A model generated the notes under the pieces. The model searched no databases, was not told the DNA's origin, and saw only the letters and a list, made by a program, of their open reading frames with translations. The position numbers and the translations under genes are program-made. From Lysobacteraceae bacterium NML93-0793 (GTDB taxonomy: Bacteria > Pseudomonadota > Gammaproteobacteria > Xanthomonadales > Xanthomonadaceae): a DNA stretch of 41,367 nucleotides. The stretch covers positions 1 through 41,367 of the forward strand of contig NTJG01000022.1 of the NCBI GenBank assembly GCA_002324875.1. The letters run 5' to 3'. Below, piece by piece: positions 32,925 through 41,035 of this stretch; position 1 is the first letter of the stretch, and the number at the start of each line of letters is the position of its first letter.

Positions 32925-35030
32925 ATGATGACTGCAGTGCCAGACCCGCCCGCTCCATTCCGGCCGGACCGGACGCAGGTCGAACGGCTCTACGGCACCC
33001 TGTGGGAGACCACGACCGATGCCGTGCTCATCCTCGATACCGACAGCGTCATCGTGGCCGCCAACCCCGCGTCCGACGCCGTACTCGGCTATCGGCCCGA
33101 GGCGCTGGTGGGACGCAACCTCGACGTTCTGCAGCATGCCCATCACCGCGAAGCGCACCGTGCCGGCATGCGCCGGTATCTGACCAGCGGCGTGCGCACG
33201 CTCGACTGGCGCGCCACCGAGACCGTGGCCGTGCGCGCCGACGGCAGCGACGTGCCCGTGGACATCGCCTTCGCCGATATCGAAATCGAAGGCACGCGAC
33301 TGTTCGTGGGGTTCTTCCGCGACATCAGCGCGCGCAAGCAGGCCGAGCAGGCGCTCTCGGACGAGCGCGAACGTGCGCAGACCACGCTGCGCTCGATCGC
33401 CGACGGCGTGGTGACCGTCGACCCGGGCGGCGTGGTCACCTTCATCAATGCCGCCGCCGAGCAGCTCACCGGCTGGTCGAGCGCCGAGGCCCTGGGCCGC
33501 AACTGCAGTCAGGTTCTGCACCTGGCGGAAGATGACCAAGCCGTGCAGGCGCTGGTCGATCTGGCCATGGCGGGCGGCGCACCGCGGCAGCTCGGCGATC
33601 GTGCCCTGCTCGTCCGGCGCGACGGCGACGTGTTCTCGGTCGAAGGGTCGTTCGCGCCCCTCCTCGACCGCGGTGCCCGGCCCGCGGGCGTGGTGATCGC
33701 GTTCCGGGATGTCTCGGCGGCGCGGCGCATGGCGGCGCAGCTCCGGCACCAGGCACGCCACGACCACCTGACCGGGCTGGTGAACCGGATCGAGTTCGAC
33801 CGGCGCCTGCGCGCCGCCCTGCGCAGTGCCGGCGCACAGCACACGCCGCACACGCTGCTGTACCTGGATCTCGACCAGTTCAAGATCGTCAACGACACCT
33901 GCGGTCACACGGCCGGCGACGACCTGCTACGCCAGCTCTCGGCGGTGCTGCGGACCGTGCTCGGTCCGCGCGACGTGCTCGCGCGTCTGGGCGGCGACGA
34001 GTTCGGCGTACTGCTGGAAGACAGCACACCGGCGACGTCCCGCGCCACCGCCGAGGCGCTGCGTCGTGCGGCGGCCGATCTGCGTTTCGGCTGGCACGGC
34101 ACCAGCTTCCCGGTGACGCTCAGCATCGGCCAGGTGGATTTCGCCGATGCCGGCATGACTCCGATCGAACTGCTCGGCGCCGCCGACGCGGCGTGTTACG
34201 TGGCCAAGGAGCAGGGCCGCAACCGCATCTACGCCTACCGCCCCGAGGATGAGGTCATCGCACGCCGGCACGGCGAGATGGAATGGATCGGCCGGCTCAA
34301 CCGGGCACTCGAGGAGAATCGCCTGCAGCTCCATGCACAGCCCATCCATTCGCTGCACGATGGCCGCGTGCTGCACAGCGAGGTGCTGCTGCGACTGCGT
34401 GATGTCGACGGCAGCTGCGTGTTGCCGATGGCGTTCATCCCCGCCGCGGAGCGCTATGGCCTGATGCCGACGCTCGACCGGTGGGTGATCCGCTCGGTGC
34501 TGGCGCGACTGGCCGATCCGGCCGAAGCCGCGGACCGGGTCTATGCGATCAATCTCTCGGGTGCCTCGCTGGGCGACGAGAGCCTGGCGGCTTACGTGCG
34601 CGAGGCGTTCGATGAAGCCGGCGTCGATCCCGCGCGCGTCTGCTTCGAGATCACGGAGACGGCGGCGGTCGGCAACCTGGCCCAGGCCTCCGCGCTGATG
34701 GCCGAGCTCAGGTCGCTGGGCTGCACGTTCGCGCTGGATGACTTCGGCAGCGGCATGTCGTCGTCCGCCTACCTCAAGCATCTGCCGCTCGACTATCTCA
34801 AGATCGACGGCGGTTTCGTCCGCGATCTGCTGGTCGACCCGATCGACCAGGCCATGGTCGAAGCGATCAACCACATCGGGCACGTCATGGGCCTGAAGAC
34901 CATCGCCGAGTTCGCCGAGGACGCGCACATCCTGGCGCGCCTGCGCGAGATCGGCGTCGACTACGCCCAGGGTGATGCACTGGGGCCTGCGGCGCCGCTG
35001 CACCCGGGTCTTGACCGCGCGTTGCGATGA
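32925..35030 (+). CDS. PAS-PAS-GGDEF-EAL cyclic di-GMP signalling protein
   Basis: 701 residues, no membrane helix. Two PAS domains (about 20-135 and 150-265), a GGDEF domain (about 275-440) with intact LGGDEFG (356-360), and an EAL domain (about 450-695). The inhibitory RxxD site is not present: the equivalent position reads GPRD. The EAL domain reads EVLLR (486-490) and keeps AINLSG, FEITET, DDFGS (605-609), YLKIDG and TIAEFAED, so it looks able to hydrolyse cyclic di-GMP. Both activities may be present, with PAS signals setting the balance. Of two adjacent ATGs, 32925 is taken. The gene diverges from fumarase and precedes a TRIC gene by 37 nt. Confidence 0.92.
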   Translation: MMTAVPDPPAPFRPDRTQVERLYGTLWETTTDAVLILDTDSVIVAANPASDAVLGYRPEALVGRNLDVLQHAHHREAHRAGMRRYLTSGVRTLDWRATETVAVRADGSDVPVDIAFADIEIEGTRLFVGFFRDISARKQAEQALSDERERAQTTLRSIADGVVTVDPGGVVTFINAAAEQLTGWSSAEALGRNCSQVLHLAEDDQAVQALVDLAMAGGAPRQLGDRALLVRRDGDVFSVEGSFAPLLDRGARPAGVVIAFRDVSAARRMAAQLRHQARHDHLTGLVNRIEFDRRLRAALRSAGAQHTPHTLLYLDLDQFKIVNDTCGHTAGDDLLRQLSAVLRTVLGPRDVLARLGGDEFGVLLEDSTPATSRATAEALRRAAADLRFGWHGTSFPVTLSIGQVDFADAGMTPIELLGAADAACYVAKEQGRNRIYAYRPEDEVIARRHGEMEWIGRLNRALEENRLQLHAQPIHSLHDGRVLHSEVLLRLRDVDGSCVLPMAFIPAAERYGLMPTLDRWVIRSVLARLADPAEAADRVYAINLSGASLGDESLAAYVREAFDEAGVDPARVCFEITETAAVGNLAQASALMAELRSLGCTFALDDFGSGMSSSAYLKHLPLDYLKIDGGFVRDLLVDPIDQAMVEAINHIGHVMGLKTIAEFAEDAHILARLREIGVDYAQGDALGPAAPLHPGLDRALR

Positions 35031-35067
35031 CGCGCCGCCGGGCCGCCATCCGGCGCACACTGTCGGC

Positions 35068-35712
35068 ATGGACACGCTCGTACTCGCACTCGACCTGATC
35101 GGCACCTTCGTCTTCGCGCTGAGCGGCGCCGTGCTCGGCGTCCGCCGGCGGCTGGATCTGTTCGGCATTCTGGTGGTGGCGTTCGCCGCCGCCACCGCAG
35201 GCGGGATGACGCGTGATGTGCTGATCGGGGCGACCCCGGTGGCCGCGCTGGGCGACTGGCGCTATCCGGCGGTGACGCTGGCCGCCGGCCTGATGACGTT
35301 CGGGTGGGCACCGCTGATCGAGCGCCTGCAACAGCCCGTGCGCCTGTTCGATGCGATGGGCCTGGCGCTGTTCGCCGTCGTGGGCACCCAGAAGGCGCTG
35401 GATTTCGGCGTTCCGCCGCCGATGGCGGCCGGCCTGGGCATGTTGACCGGCATCGGCGGCGGGATCGTCCGCGACGTGCTGCTGGCCCAGGTGCCGCTGG
35501 TGCTGCGCGCCGATCTCTACGCCGTGGCGGCGCTGGCGGGTGCCGCCGTGGTCGCGTTCGGGCACTGGCTGCACTGGCCTCCGGTGCCCTGTGCGATCGC
35601 CGGCGCCCTGCTCTGCTTCGGTCTGCGGATCATGGCGCTGCGTTTCGGCTGGCACCTGCCGCTCGCCCTGCGGTCCGGTGGCGGCAGCGCGCCGCCGGAT
35701 GCGCCGCGCTGA
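35068..35712 (+). CDS. TRIC/UPF0126 family cation channel protein
   Basis: 214 residues with about seven hydrophobic helices in two repeats. Each repeat carries a glycine-rich kinked helix ending in GGMTRDVLIG (about 50-60) and GGGIVRDVLLA (about 138-148), the pattern of YadS/UPF0126, the prokaryotic trimeric intracellular cation channels. ATG 35068 gives a start with the family-typical TLVLALDLIGTFVFALSGA helix; the longer frame would run back into the preceding gene. It probably conducts monovalent cations; physiological role unknown. Confidence 0.88.
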   Translation: MDTLVLALDLIGTFVFALSGAVLGVRRRLDLFGILVVAFAAATAGGMTRDVLIGATPVAALGDWRYPAVTLAAGLMTFGWAPLIERLQQPVRLFDAMGLALFAVVGTQKALDFGVPPPMAAGLGMLTGIGGGIVRDVLLAQVPLVLRADLYAVAALAGAAVVAFGHWLHWPPVPCAIAGALLCFGLRIMALRFGWHLPLALRSGGGSAPPDAPR

Positions 35713-35739
35713 TCGTCGCGGCCGCCACACGCGCGCGCC

Positions 35740-35745
35740 TACGAT
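35740..35745 (+). promoter_or_regulatory. Possible leaderless-type -10 box of the ABC exporter gene
   Basis: TACGAT followed by seven bases (AGCGTCC) and the ATG at 35753. No Shine-Dalgarno sequence is visible, so a leaderless transcript is plausible. Confidence 0.35.
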
Positions 35746-35752
35746 AGCGTCC

Positions 35753-37633
35753 ATGTCGACCCCTGCCCCTCCGCGCGCCGCCGCGAACGCACAGCGCCCC
35801 AGCCTGCGCGAACGTTTCGACGCGATGCGCAACCTGCGCCCGTTCCTGAAACTGATCTGGCAGACCAGCCCGGTGCTCACGCTGACCAGCCTCGGCCTGC
35901 GCCTGATCCGTGCGTTCCTGCCGGTGGTCATGCTCTACATCGGCAAGCTGATCATCGACGAGGCGATCCGGCTCGTCGGCGCCGGCATCGCCTTCGACGA
36001 CCTTGCCACCGCCTGGGCCAGCGGTGCGCTCGATCATCTGGCGTGGCTGCTGGCGCTGGAATTCGGCCTCGCGATCGGCTCCGACCTGCTCGGCCGGCTG
36101 GTCAGCTATGCCGACAACCTGCTGTCGGAACTGTTCACGAACGCGACCAGCGTGCGGCTGATGGAACACGCGGCCACGCTCGACCTCGAAGACTTCGAGG
36201 ATCCCGAACTGCAGGACAAGCTCGACCGCGCGCGCCGGCAGACGATGGGCCGCATGAACCTGATGGGCCAGCTGTTCGGGCAGGTGCAGGACGCGATCAC
36301 CGTGGTGAGTTTCGCGATCGGCCTGATGGTCTACGCGCCGTGGCTGATCGTGCTGCTGGCGATCGCGCTGGTGCCCGCGTTCATCGGCGAATCGCATTTC
36401 AATGCGCTCGGTTACACGCTCAACTTCCAGTGGACGCCCGAGCGGCGCCAGCTCGAGTACGTGCGTCAGACCGGTGCGAGTCTGGAGACCGCGAAAGAGG
36501 TCAAGATCTTCGGCCTGCACCGGTTCCTGATCGACCGCTACCGCACGCTCGCCGACGGCTTCTTCCGCGCCAACCGCTCACTGGCCCGGCGACGCGCGTT
36601 CTGGGGCACGCTGCTGGCCGCACTGGGCACGCTGGGCTATTACGTCGCCTACGCCTATATCGCCTGGCGCACGGTGCGCGGCGATTTCACGATCGGCGAC
36701 CTGACCTTCCTGGCCGGCAGTTTCCGGCGCCTGCGCCAGCTGCTGGAGAGCCTGCTGGTCGGTTTTTCGCAGGTCGCCGGACAGGCGCTGTATCTCGACG
36801 ACCTGTTCTCGTTCTTCGCGATCGAGCCGGAAATCACCTCGCCCGCCGATCCTGCGCCGTTTCCGCGACCGATCCGCCACGGCTTCGTGTTCGAGAACGT
36901 GGGGTTCCGCTATCCCGGTGCCGAACGCTGGGCCGTGCGCCATCTCGACTTCACCCTGCAGGCCGGCGAAGTGCTGGCCCTGGTCGGCGAGAACGGCGCA
37001 GGCAAGACCACGCTGGTCAAACTGCTGGCGCGGCTCTACGACCCGGATGAAGGCCGGATCCTGCTGGACGGTCGCGATCTGCGTGACTACGACCTCGACG
37101 CCTTGCGCGCGAACACCGGCGTGATCTTCCAGGACTTCGTGCGGTATCACCTCACGGCCGGCGAGAACATCGGCGTGGGGCGCATCGAGGCGATGGACGA
37201 CGATGCGCGCATCCGCGACGCCGCGCGGCGCTCGATGGCCGACGACCTCATCGCCACCCTGCCCGGCGGCTACGACCAGCTGATCGGCCGCCGCTTCAAG
37301 ACCGGCGTCGACCTGTCGGGCGGCCAGTGGCAGAAGATCGCGATCGCCCGCGCCTACATGCGCGAGGCGCAGGTGATGATCCTCGACGAGCCCACCGCGG
37401 CGCTCGACGCGCGCAGCGAGTTCGAGGTGTTCCGGCGGTTCAAGGAGCTGTCCGAAGGCCGCACCGCGGTGCTGATCTCGCACCGCTTCTCCAGCGTGCG
37501 CATGGCCGATCGCATCCTCGTGCTGGAACAGGGTCGTATCGAAGCCACCGGCACGCATGCCGAGCTGATGGCCCAGCGGGGCCGTTATGCCGAACTGTTC
37601 GAGCTGCAGGCGGCGGGGTATCGGGATCCCTGA
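35753..37633 (+). CDS. ABC transporter with fused membrane and ATP-binding domains
   Basis: 626 residues. A six-helix type I exporter membrane domain (about 30-350) is fused to a nucleotide-binding domain (about 375-626). Walker A is GENGAGKTT, the signature is LSGGQWQK, Walker B is VMILDEPTAALD, followed by a switch histidine in LISHRFSSV. The GVIFQDFVRYHLTAGENI Q-loop form resembles exporters for peptides, lipids or bacteriocins. It would act as a homodimer in the inner membrane. No substrate, peptidase or processing gene is adjacent. ATG 35753 is chosen for position; an internal ATG at MRNLRPF is possible. Confidence 0.88.
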   Translation: MSTPAPPRAAANAQRPSLRERFDAMRNLRPFLKLIWQTSPVLTLTSLGLRLIRAFLPVVMLYIGKLIIDEAIRLVGAGIAFDDLATAWASGALDHLAWLLALEFGLAIGSDLLGRLVSYADNLLSELFTNATSVRLMEHAATLDLEDFEDPELQDKLDRARRQTMGRMNLMGQLFGQVQDAITVVSFAIGLMVYAPWLIVLLAIALVPAFIGESHFNALGYTLNFQWTPERRQLEYVRQTGASLETAKEVKIFGLHRFLIDRYRTLADGFFRANRSLARRRAFWGTLLAALGTLGYYVAYAYIAWRTVRGDFTIGDLTFLAGSFRRLRQLLESLLVGFSQVAGQALYLDDLFSFFAIEPEITSPADPAPFPRPIRHGFVFENVGFRYPGAERWAVRHLDFTLQAGEVLALVGENGAGKTTLVKLLARLYDPDEGRILLDGRDLRDYDLDALRANTGVIFQDFVRYHLTAGENIGVGRIEAMDDDARIRDAARRSMADDLIATLPGGYDQLIGRRFKTGVDLSGGQWQKIAIARAYMREAQVMILDEPTAALDARSEFEVFRRFKELSEGRTAVLISHRFSSVRMADRILVLEQGRIEATGTHAELMAQRGRYAELFELQAAGYRDP

Positions 37634-37721
37634 GGCCGGGTGGGCGTTGGGCTGTCTGCACCGGCTTGGCGTGGCATCGGTTTCGGCCCTCGCCTCGACT
37701 CTCGCTCTGGCTTCGGCTCTG

Positions 37722-37767
37722 CTTTGGCTTTGGCTTTGGCTTTGGCTTTGGCTTTGGCTTTGGCTTT
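37722..37767. repeat. Hexanucleotide tandem array (CTTTGG)7
   Basis: Seven perfect CTTTGG units (37722-37763) plus a partial CTTT. The preceding 40 bases are a degenerate version (CTCTGG, CTTCGG, CTCTG). A related but unexpanded tract sits at the outer end of the second, inverted arm (38336-38385). Confidence 0.95.
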
Positions 37768-37770
37768 CAG

Positions 37771-37915
37771 CGTTTGATCTTCGAGCCGTAAAGCGAGCCG
37801 AGCACCGGAGTCTGGCGCGGCCGTAGAGCAGCCCATGTCTGAGCGAAGCGAGTTTGGGCGCCGTGCCGCGCCAGGCGAGGAGCGCAGGGGACCGATGCGG
37901 CTCCATCGCATCGGC
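37771..37915 (+). repeat. Arm A of a long inverted repeat
   Basis: The stretch contains TTCGAGCCGT, AAGCGAGC, TCTGAGCGAAGCGAGTTTGGGC and GAGCGCAGGGG, all of which recur in the same order on the opposite strand at 38166-38335. By eye the first 90 bases are about 75-85% alike with small indels; similarity then weakens. Confidence 0.75.
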
Positions 37916-37933
37916 GAGTGTCCGGCGAAGGGA

Positions 37934-37957
37934 CTTTTTGGTTCCTCAAAAAGGAAC
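37934..37957. other. Two mutually exclusive hairpins in the core of the repeat
   Basis: CTTTTTG (37934-37940) can pair with CAAAAAG (37947-37953); alternatively GTTCC (37941-37945) can pair with GGAAC (37953-37957). The two overlap, so only one can form at a time on a transcript. Confidence 0.6.
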
Positions 37958-38165
37958 TCGCACGCGCAGCGGGCGAAAGCCGTGCACTTGCCTCGTTCTG
38001 CTTCTCTTGGGTGGCCACGGCTAACCGCCAAGAACAGAGCTTCCGCGCTGTCCGCGCGGCTTACGTATGTCTTGTCAAAAGTACGCACGACAGCGCGAAG
38101 CACTGGCGAACGACGAAGCCGGCCCGAAGGGCGAGTACGGGAGGCGCGAGTCAAACCGCCGTCGC

Positions 38166-38335
38166 CGTACGCGATCCCCCGCATGAAGCCGCGGTGGGCC
38201 CCTGCGCTTCTCGGTCACCGGGGCACATTGGGACCTTCACGGCTCCGCAGCCCAAACTCGCTGCGCTCAGACACGGGGCTCTCCGGCCCCGCCGCCCTGC
38301 GATGCTCTGCTCGCTTGACGGCTCGAACATCAGAC
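38166..38335 (-). repeat. Arm B of the long inverted repeat
   Basis: On the minus strand this reads GTTCGAGCCGTCAAGCGAGC, then TCTGAGCGCAGCGAGTTTGGGC and AGAAGCGCAGGGG, matching arm A. It carries about 25 extra bases relative to arm A after the TTTGGGC block. Roughly 250 bp of unrelated sequence separates the arms. Confidence 0.75.
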
Positions 38336-38473
38336 GCAAAAGCGGAGCGAGAGCAAAGCCGGAGCCGAAGCTGGAACCGGCACATCGCCGGGGGCCCAGC
38401 AGCGGATCTCCCCAACATCTCAATTACGTGCGCGAGCGCAGTATTCCGCGCTTGCTGACGCTTCAGACGAAAG

Positions 38474-38507
38474 GCGCTGGATTCCCGCCTTCGCGGGAAT
38501 GACGGGC
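38474..38507. repeat. Perfect CGCTGGATTCCCGC palindromic repeat
   Basis: ATTCCCGC (38481-38488), loop CTTC, GCGGGAAT (38493-38500), flanked by CGCTGG and GACGGGC. Read on the minus strand it encodes the spurious VIPAKAGIQ peptide that I associate with a widespread small intergenic repeat in several proteobacteria. A broken copy is at 30497-30551. Confidence 0.85.
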
Positions 38508-38574
38508 ATAAAAAACTGTTTCCAGAACGTTCCTGGAGCCTGACTCGAACGGCGGTGACGCTTGCGCGCTCCGC

Positions 38575-40182
38575 TCAGGAGCTGCACGACAACATCGAAC
38601 ATCCCGCCTTCGCCCGCGCCCATTCCGGCCGACGCTCCGAGAACCGTTCGTTCCCCGGCTGATCGTCATATGGACGCCGCAACACCTCCAGCAACTCGCT
38701 GATCGGCGCCACATCGCCCTGCGTCGCCGCGTCGATCACCTGCTGGGCCAGATAGTTGCGTGGCACGTAGCGCGGATTGGCAGCCCGCATGCGCTGCCGA
38801 CGCAGGGCGGCCGGCTCACCGCCCGCCTCGATCCGTGCGGCGTATGCCTGCAACCAGGCCTCGAACTCGCGCAACAACGCGTCGTGTTTGCCCGCGTCGT
38901 AGAACGCGCCGTCGACGACATCGAGCGACGGCATCGGGGTATCCAGATCGGCGAGTCCGCGGAAGAACAGCGTCATGTCGACCTCGCCGGCCTGCAACAG
39001 GCCATGCAGGCGCTGCATCAGTTGGACGTCCGCATCGTCCGCGTCCGCCAGACCCAGCTTGGCGGCGATGTTGCGGCGGTCCAGCGCGGCATAGGTCGAC
39101 GCGTACGCGTCCAGCCCCGCCTGCAGCGGCGCCACGTCGCCGAACAGCGGCGACAGCGCTTGCGCCAGCCGGCCCAGGTTCCAGTGCGCGATGCGCGGCT
39201 GCCAGCCGAACCGGTAACGCCGGCCCTGCGCGTCGGTGGTGTTCGGCGTCCAGTCCGGGTCGTAGTCGTCGATCCAGCCGTAGGGGCCGTAGTCGATCGT
39301 CAGGCCGAGGATCGACATGTTGTCGGTGTTCATCACCCCGTGCACGAAGCCGACACGCATCCAGCCGGCGCTCATCGCCGCGGTGCGCGTGCAGACCTCG
39401 CCGAACCAGTCGGCATACAGCGACTCGCCCGCGCCCGTGAGGTGCGGGAAATCGCGCGCGATCGTGAACTCGACGAGCTGCCGCAGCAGCGCGACGTCGC
39501 CGCGCGCGTACGGCAACTCGAAATGCCCGAAACGGATGAACGACGGCGCGACCCGGCACACGATCGCGCCGGGCTCCGGCGCCGGATGGCCGTCGTAGAA
39601 CATGTCGCGCACGACGGAGTCGCCGGTCGCGACCAGCGACAGTGCCCGGGTGGTCGGCACGCCGAGATGGTGCATCGCCTCGCTGCACAGGAACTCGCGG
39701 ATCGACGAACGCAGCACCGCGCGGCCGTCGGCGGTGCGGGAATACGGCGTCGGGCCCGCGCCCTTGAGCTGCAGCTCCCAGCGCTCGCCGGCCGCGTTCG
39801 TCCCCTCGCCCAGCGTGATCGCACGGCCGTCGCCGAGCTGGCCAGCCCAGTGGCCGAACTGGTGCCCGCCGTAGTTGCCGGCGTACGGCATCATCCCGGG
39901 CGCGAGTGCGTTGCCACCGAAGACGGCGGCGAATTCCGGCGACGCCAGCGTCGCGTCGTCGAAGCCGAGCGCGGCCGCCATCTCCGCCGAATGCGCCAGC
40001 AGCCGCGGCGCGGCGACCGGCGTCGGCAGCACCGGCGACCACAGCGCAGCTTCGACCTGACGCCGGCGGCTGCCGCCCTCGGGATCGCCCAACAGCTCGC
40101 GCACGAACTGGTTGTCCAGCCGCAGACCGTGCGCCAGCGCGACCTGCGGCAAGCCGGCGTCCGACGGCGCCGGGGGCGTCAT
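38575..40182 (-). CDS. selO: Protein adenylyltransferase SelO
   Basis: 535 residues. SelO (YdiU/UPF0061) has an inverted pseudokinase-like active site and transfers AMP from ATP to Ser/Thr/Tyr of target proteins; in E. coli it is linked to oxidative stress and protein S-glutathionylation. Visible motifs are [33 protein letters not shown] with [23 protein letters not shown] and the metal-binding [15 protein letters not shown]. The C-terminus ends in LSCSS, with Cys where eukaryotic SelO has selenocysteine. The ATG at 40182 overlaps the stop of the upstream GST gene as ATGA. Confidence 0.94.
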   Translation of the reverse strand: MTPPAPSDAGLPQVALAHGLRLDNQFVRELLGDPEGGSRRRQVEAALWSPVLPTPVAAPRLLAHSAEMAAALGFDDATLASPEFAAVFGGNALAPGMMPYAGNYGGHQFGHWAGQLGDGRAITLGEGTNAAGERWELQLKGAGPTPYSRTADGRAVLRSSIREFLCSEAMHHLGVPTTRALSLVATGDSVVRDMFYDGHPAPEPGAIVCRVAPSFIRFGHFELPYARGDVALLRQLVEFTIARDFPHLTGAGESLYADWFGEVCTRTAAMSAGWMRVGFVHGVMNTDNMSILGLTIDYGPYGWIDDYDPDWTPNTTDAQGRRYRFGWQPRIAHWNLGRLAQALSPLFGDVAPLQAGLDAYASTYAALDRRNIAAKLGLADADDADVQLMQRLHGLLQAGEVDMTLFFRGLADLDTPMPSLDVVDGAFYDAGKHDALLREFEAWLQAYAARIEAGGEPAALRRQRMRAANPRYVPRNYLAQQVIDAATQGDVAPISELLEVLRRPYDDQPGNERFSERRPEWARAKAGCSMLSCSS

Positions 40183-40865
40183 CGGCCCAGCTCGTACGGC
40201 CCGCCGGCCTCGAGCGCGCGCCGGTACGCGGGCCGCGACCGGATACGTTCGACGAAGCCGCGGATGTTCGGGCCGACATGGTCGCCGGCGCGCGCGACCG
40301 CGGCTTCGAGCGGAAAACTCATCTGGATGTCGGCCGCGGTGAAGCGGTCGCCGGCGAACCAGGCGTGTGCGCCGAGTTCGCGCTCGACGTAGCCCAGGTG
40401 CGTCGCCAGTTGCGGGCCGACGAAGGACTTCATCGCGGTGTCGGCGATGCGGCGCGCGACCGGGCGAACGAAGAACGGCATCGGTGCGCTGCGGATCCGC
40501 CCGAACACCAGCGTCATCAGCAGCGGCGGCATCGCCGAGCCCTCGGCGTAGTGCAGCCACTGGCGGTAGCGCAGGCGCCCGTCCTCGTCGCCGGCCGCGG
40601 GCGACAGCGCATGGCCGGGGTCGAAGCGCTCGACCAGCGCCTCGATGATCGCGCCGGACTCCACCAGCATCCGCCCGTCGAGCTCGACGACCGGCGACTT
40701 GCCGAGCGGATGCACCGCGCGCAGCGCGTCCGGCGCCAGCATCGTTTTCGCGTCGCGCTGGTAACGGACGACTTCATAGGGTTGGCCCAGTTCTTCGAGC
40801 AACCACAGCACGCGCTGCGAGCGCGAGTTGTTCAGGTGGTGCACGCGGATCGTCGGCGGTGCCAT
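40179..40865 (-). CDS. Glutathione S-transferase family protein upstream of SelO
   Basis: 228 residues. The N-terminal domain begins [21 protein letters not shown], with Ser-Arg-Ser at the active-site loop, and contains [21 protein letters not shown] (about 55-75). The helical C-terminal domain has [16 protein letters not shown] and the [15 protein letters not shown] capping segment. The long [13 protein letters not shown] insertion is common in YfcF/GstA-type relatives of xanthomonads. ATG 40865 is chosen for the length of the family; an in-frame ATG 39 nt earlier is possible and neither has a strong ribosome site. The stop overlaps the selO start, so the two are translationally coupled. Confidence 0.88.
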   Translation of the reverse strand: MAPPTIRVHHLNNSRSQRVLWLLEELGQPYEVVRYQRDAKTMLAPDALRAVHPLGKSPVVELDGRMLVESGAIIEALVERFDPGHALSPAAGDEDGRLRYRQWLHYAEGSAMPPLLMTLVFGRIRSAPMPFFVRPVARRIADTAMKSFVGPQLATHLGYVERELGAHAWFAGDRFTAADIQMSFPLEAAVARAGDHVGPNIRGFVERIRSRPAYRRALEAGGPYELGR

Positions 40866-41035
40866 CGGGGTCTCGCGGTTCGGGAGGACGCCATGATGGG
40901 CCATGGGCCGCGAAGGCCTGAAGAGGCCGGTCGTTATTTCGTCGCCCGTGGCTGCACGAGATGCGTCGGCGACGGAACCAGGGATCGACCCCGGCAAGCC
41001 GCGGCCCATCGTCGCCTGTAGGAGCAACTGTCTTC

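Larger units (their letters stand above)
37634..38574. other. Long non-coding region made of repeats
   Basis: About 940 nt between the ABC exporter and SelO genes carry no convincing gene. Open frames here have low-complexity or shifted compositions (for example runs of Ser-Gln or Lys-Ala from the hexanucleotide array) and none has a ribosome site or conserved motif. The region contains, in order, a hexanucleotide array, one arm of an inverted repeat, a core with competing hairpins, the second arm, and a short palindrome; each is listed separately. Confidence 0.8.

Noticed and set aside
37722..37767. CRISPR-like array
   Set aside because: The repeats are six-base units with no spacers; there are no cas genes.
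37835..38502. Open frames of about 200 codons in the repeat region after the exporter
   Set aside because: They cross both repeat arms and the core, have no ribosome site, and their peptides come from repeated DNA blocks read in shifted frames.
19622..40865. Four GST genes, as stated in the summary
   Set aside because: On recount only three cytosolic-type GST genes are supported (19622-20266, 30578-31213, 40179-40865); the fourth glutathione-linked candidate is the MAPEG-like protein, which is a different fold.
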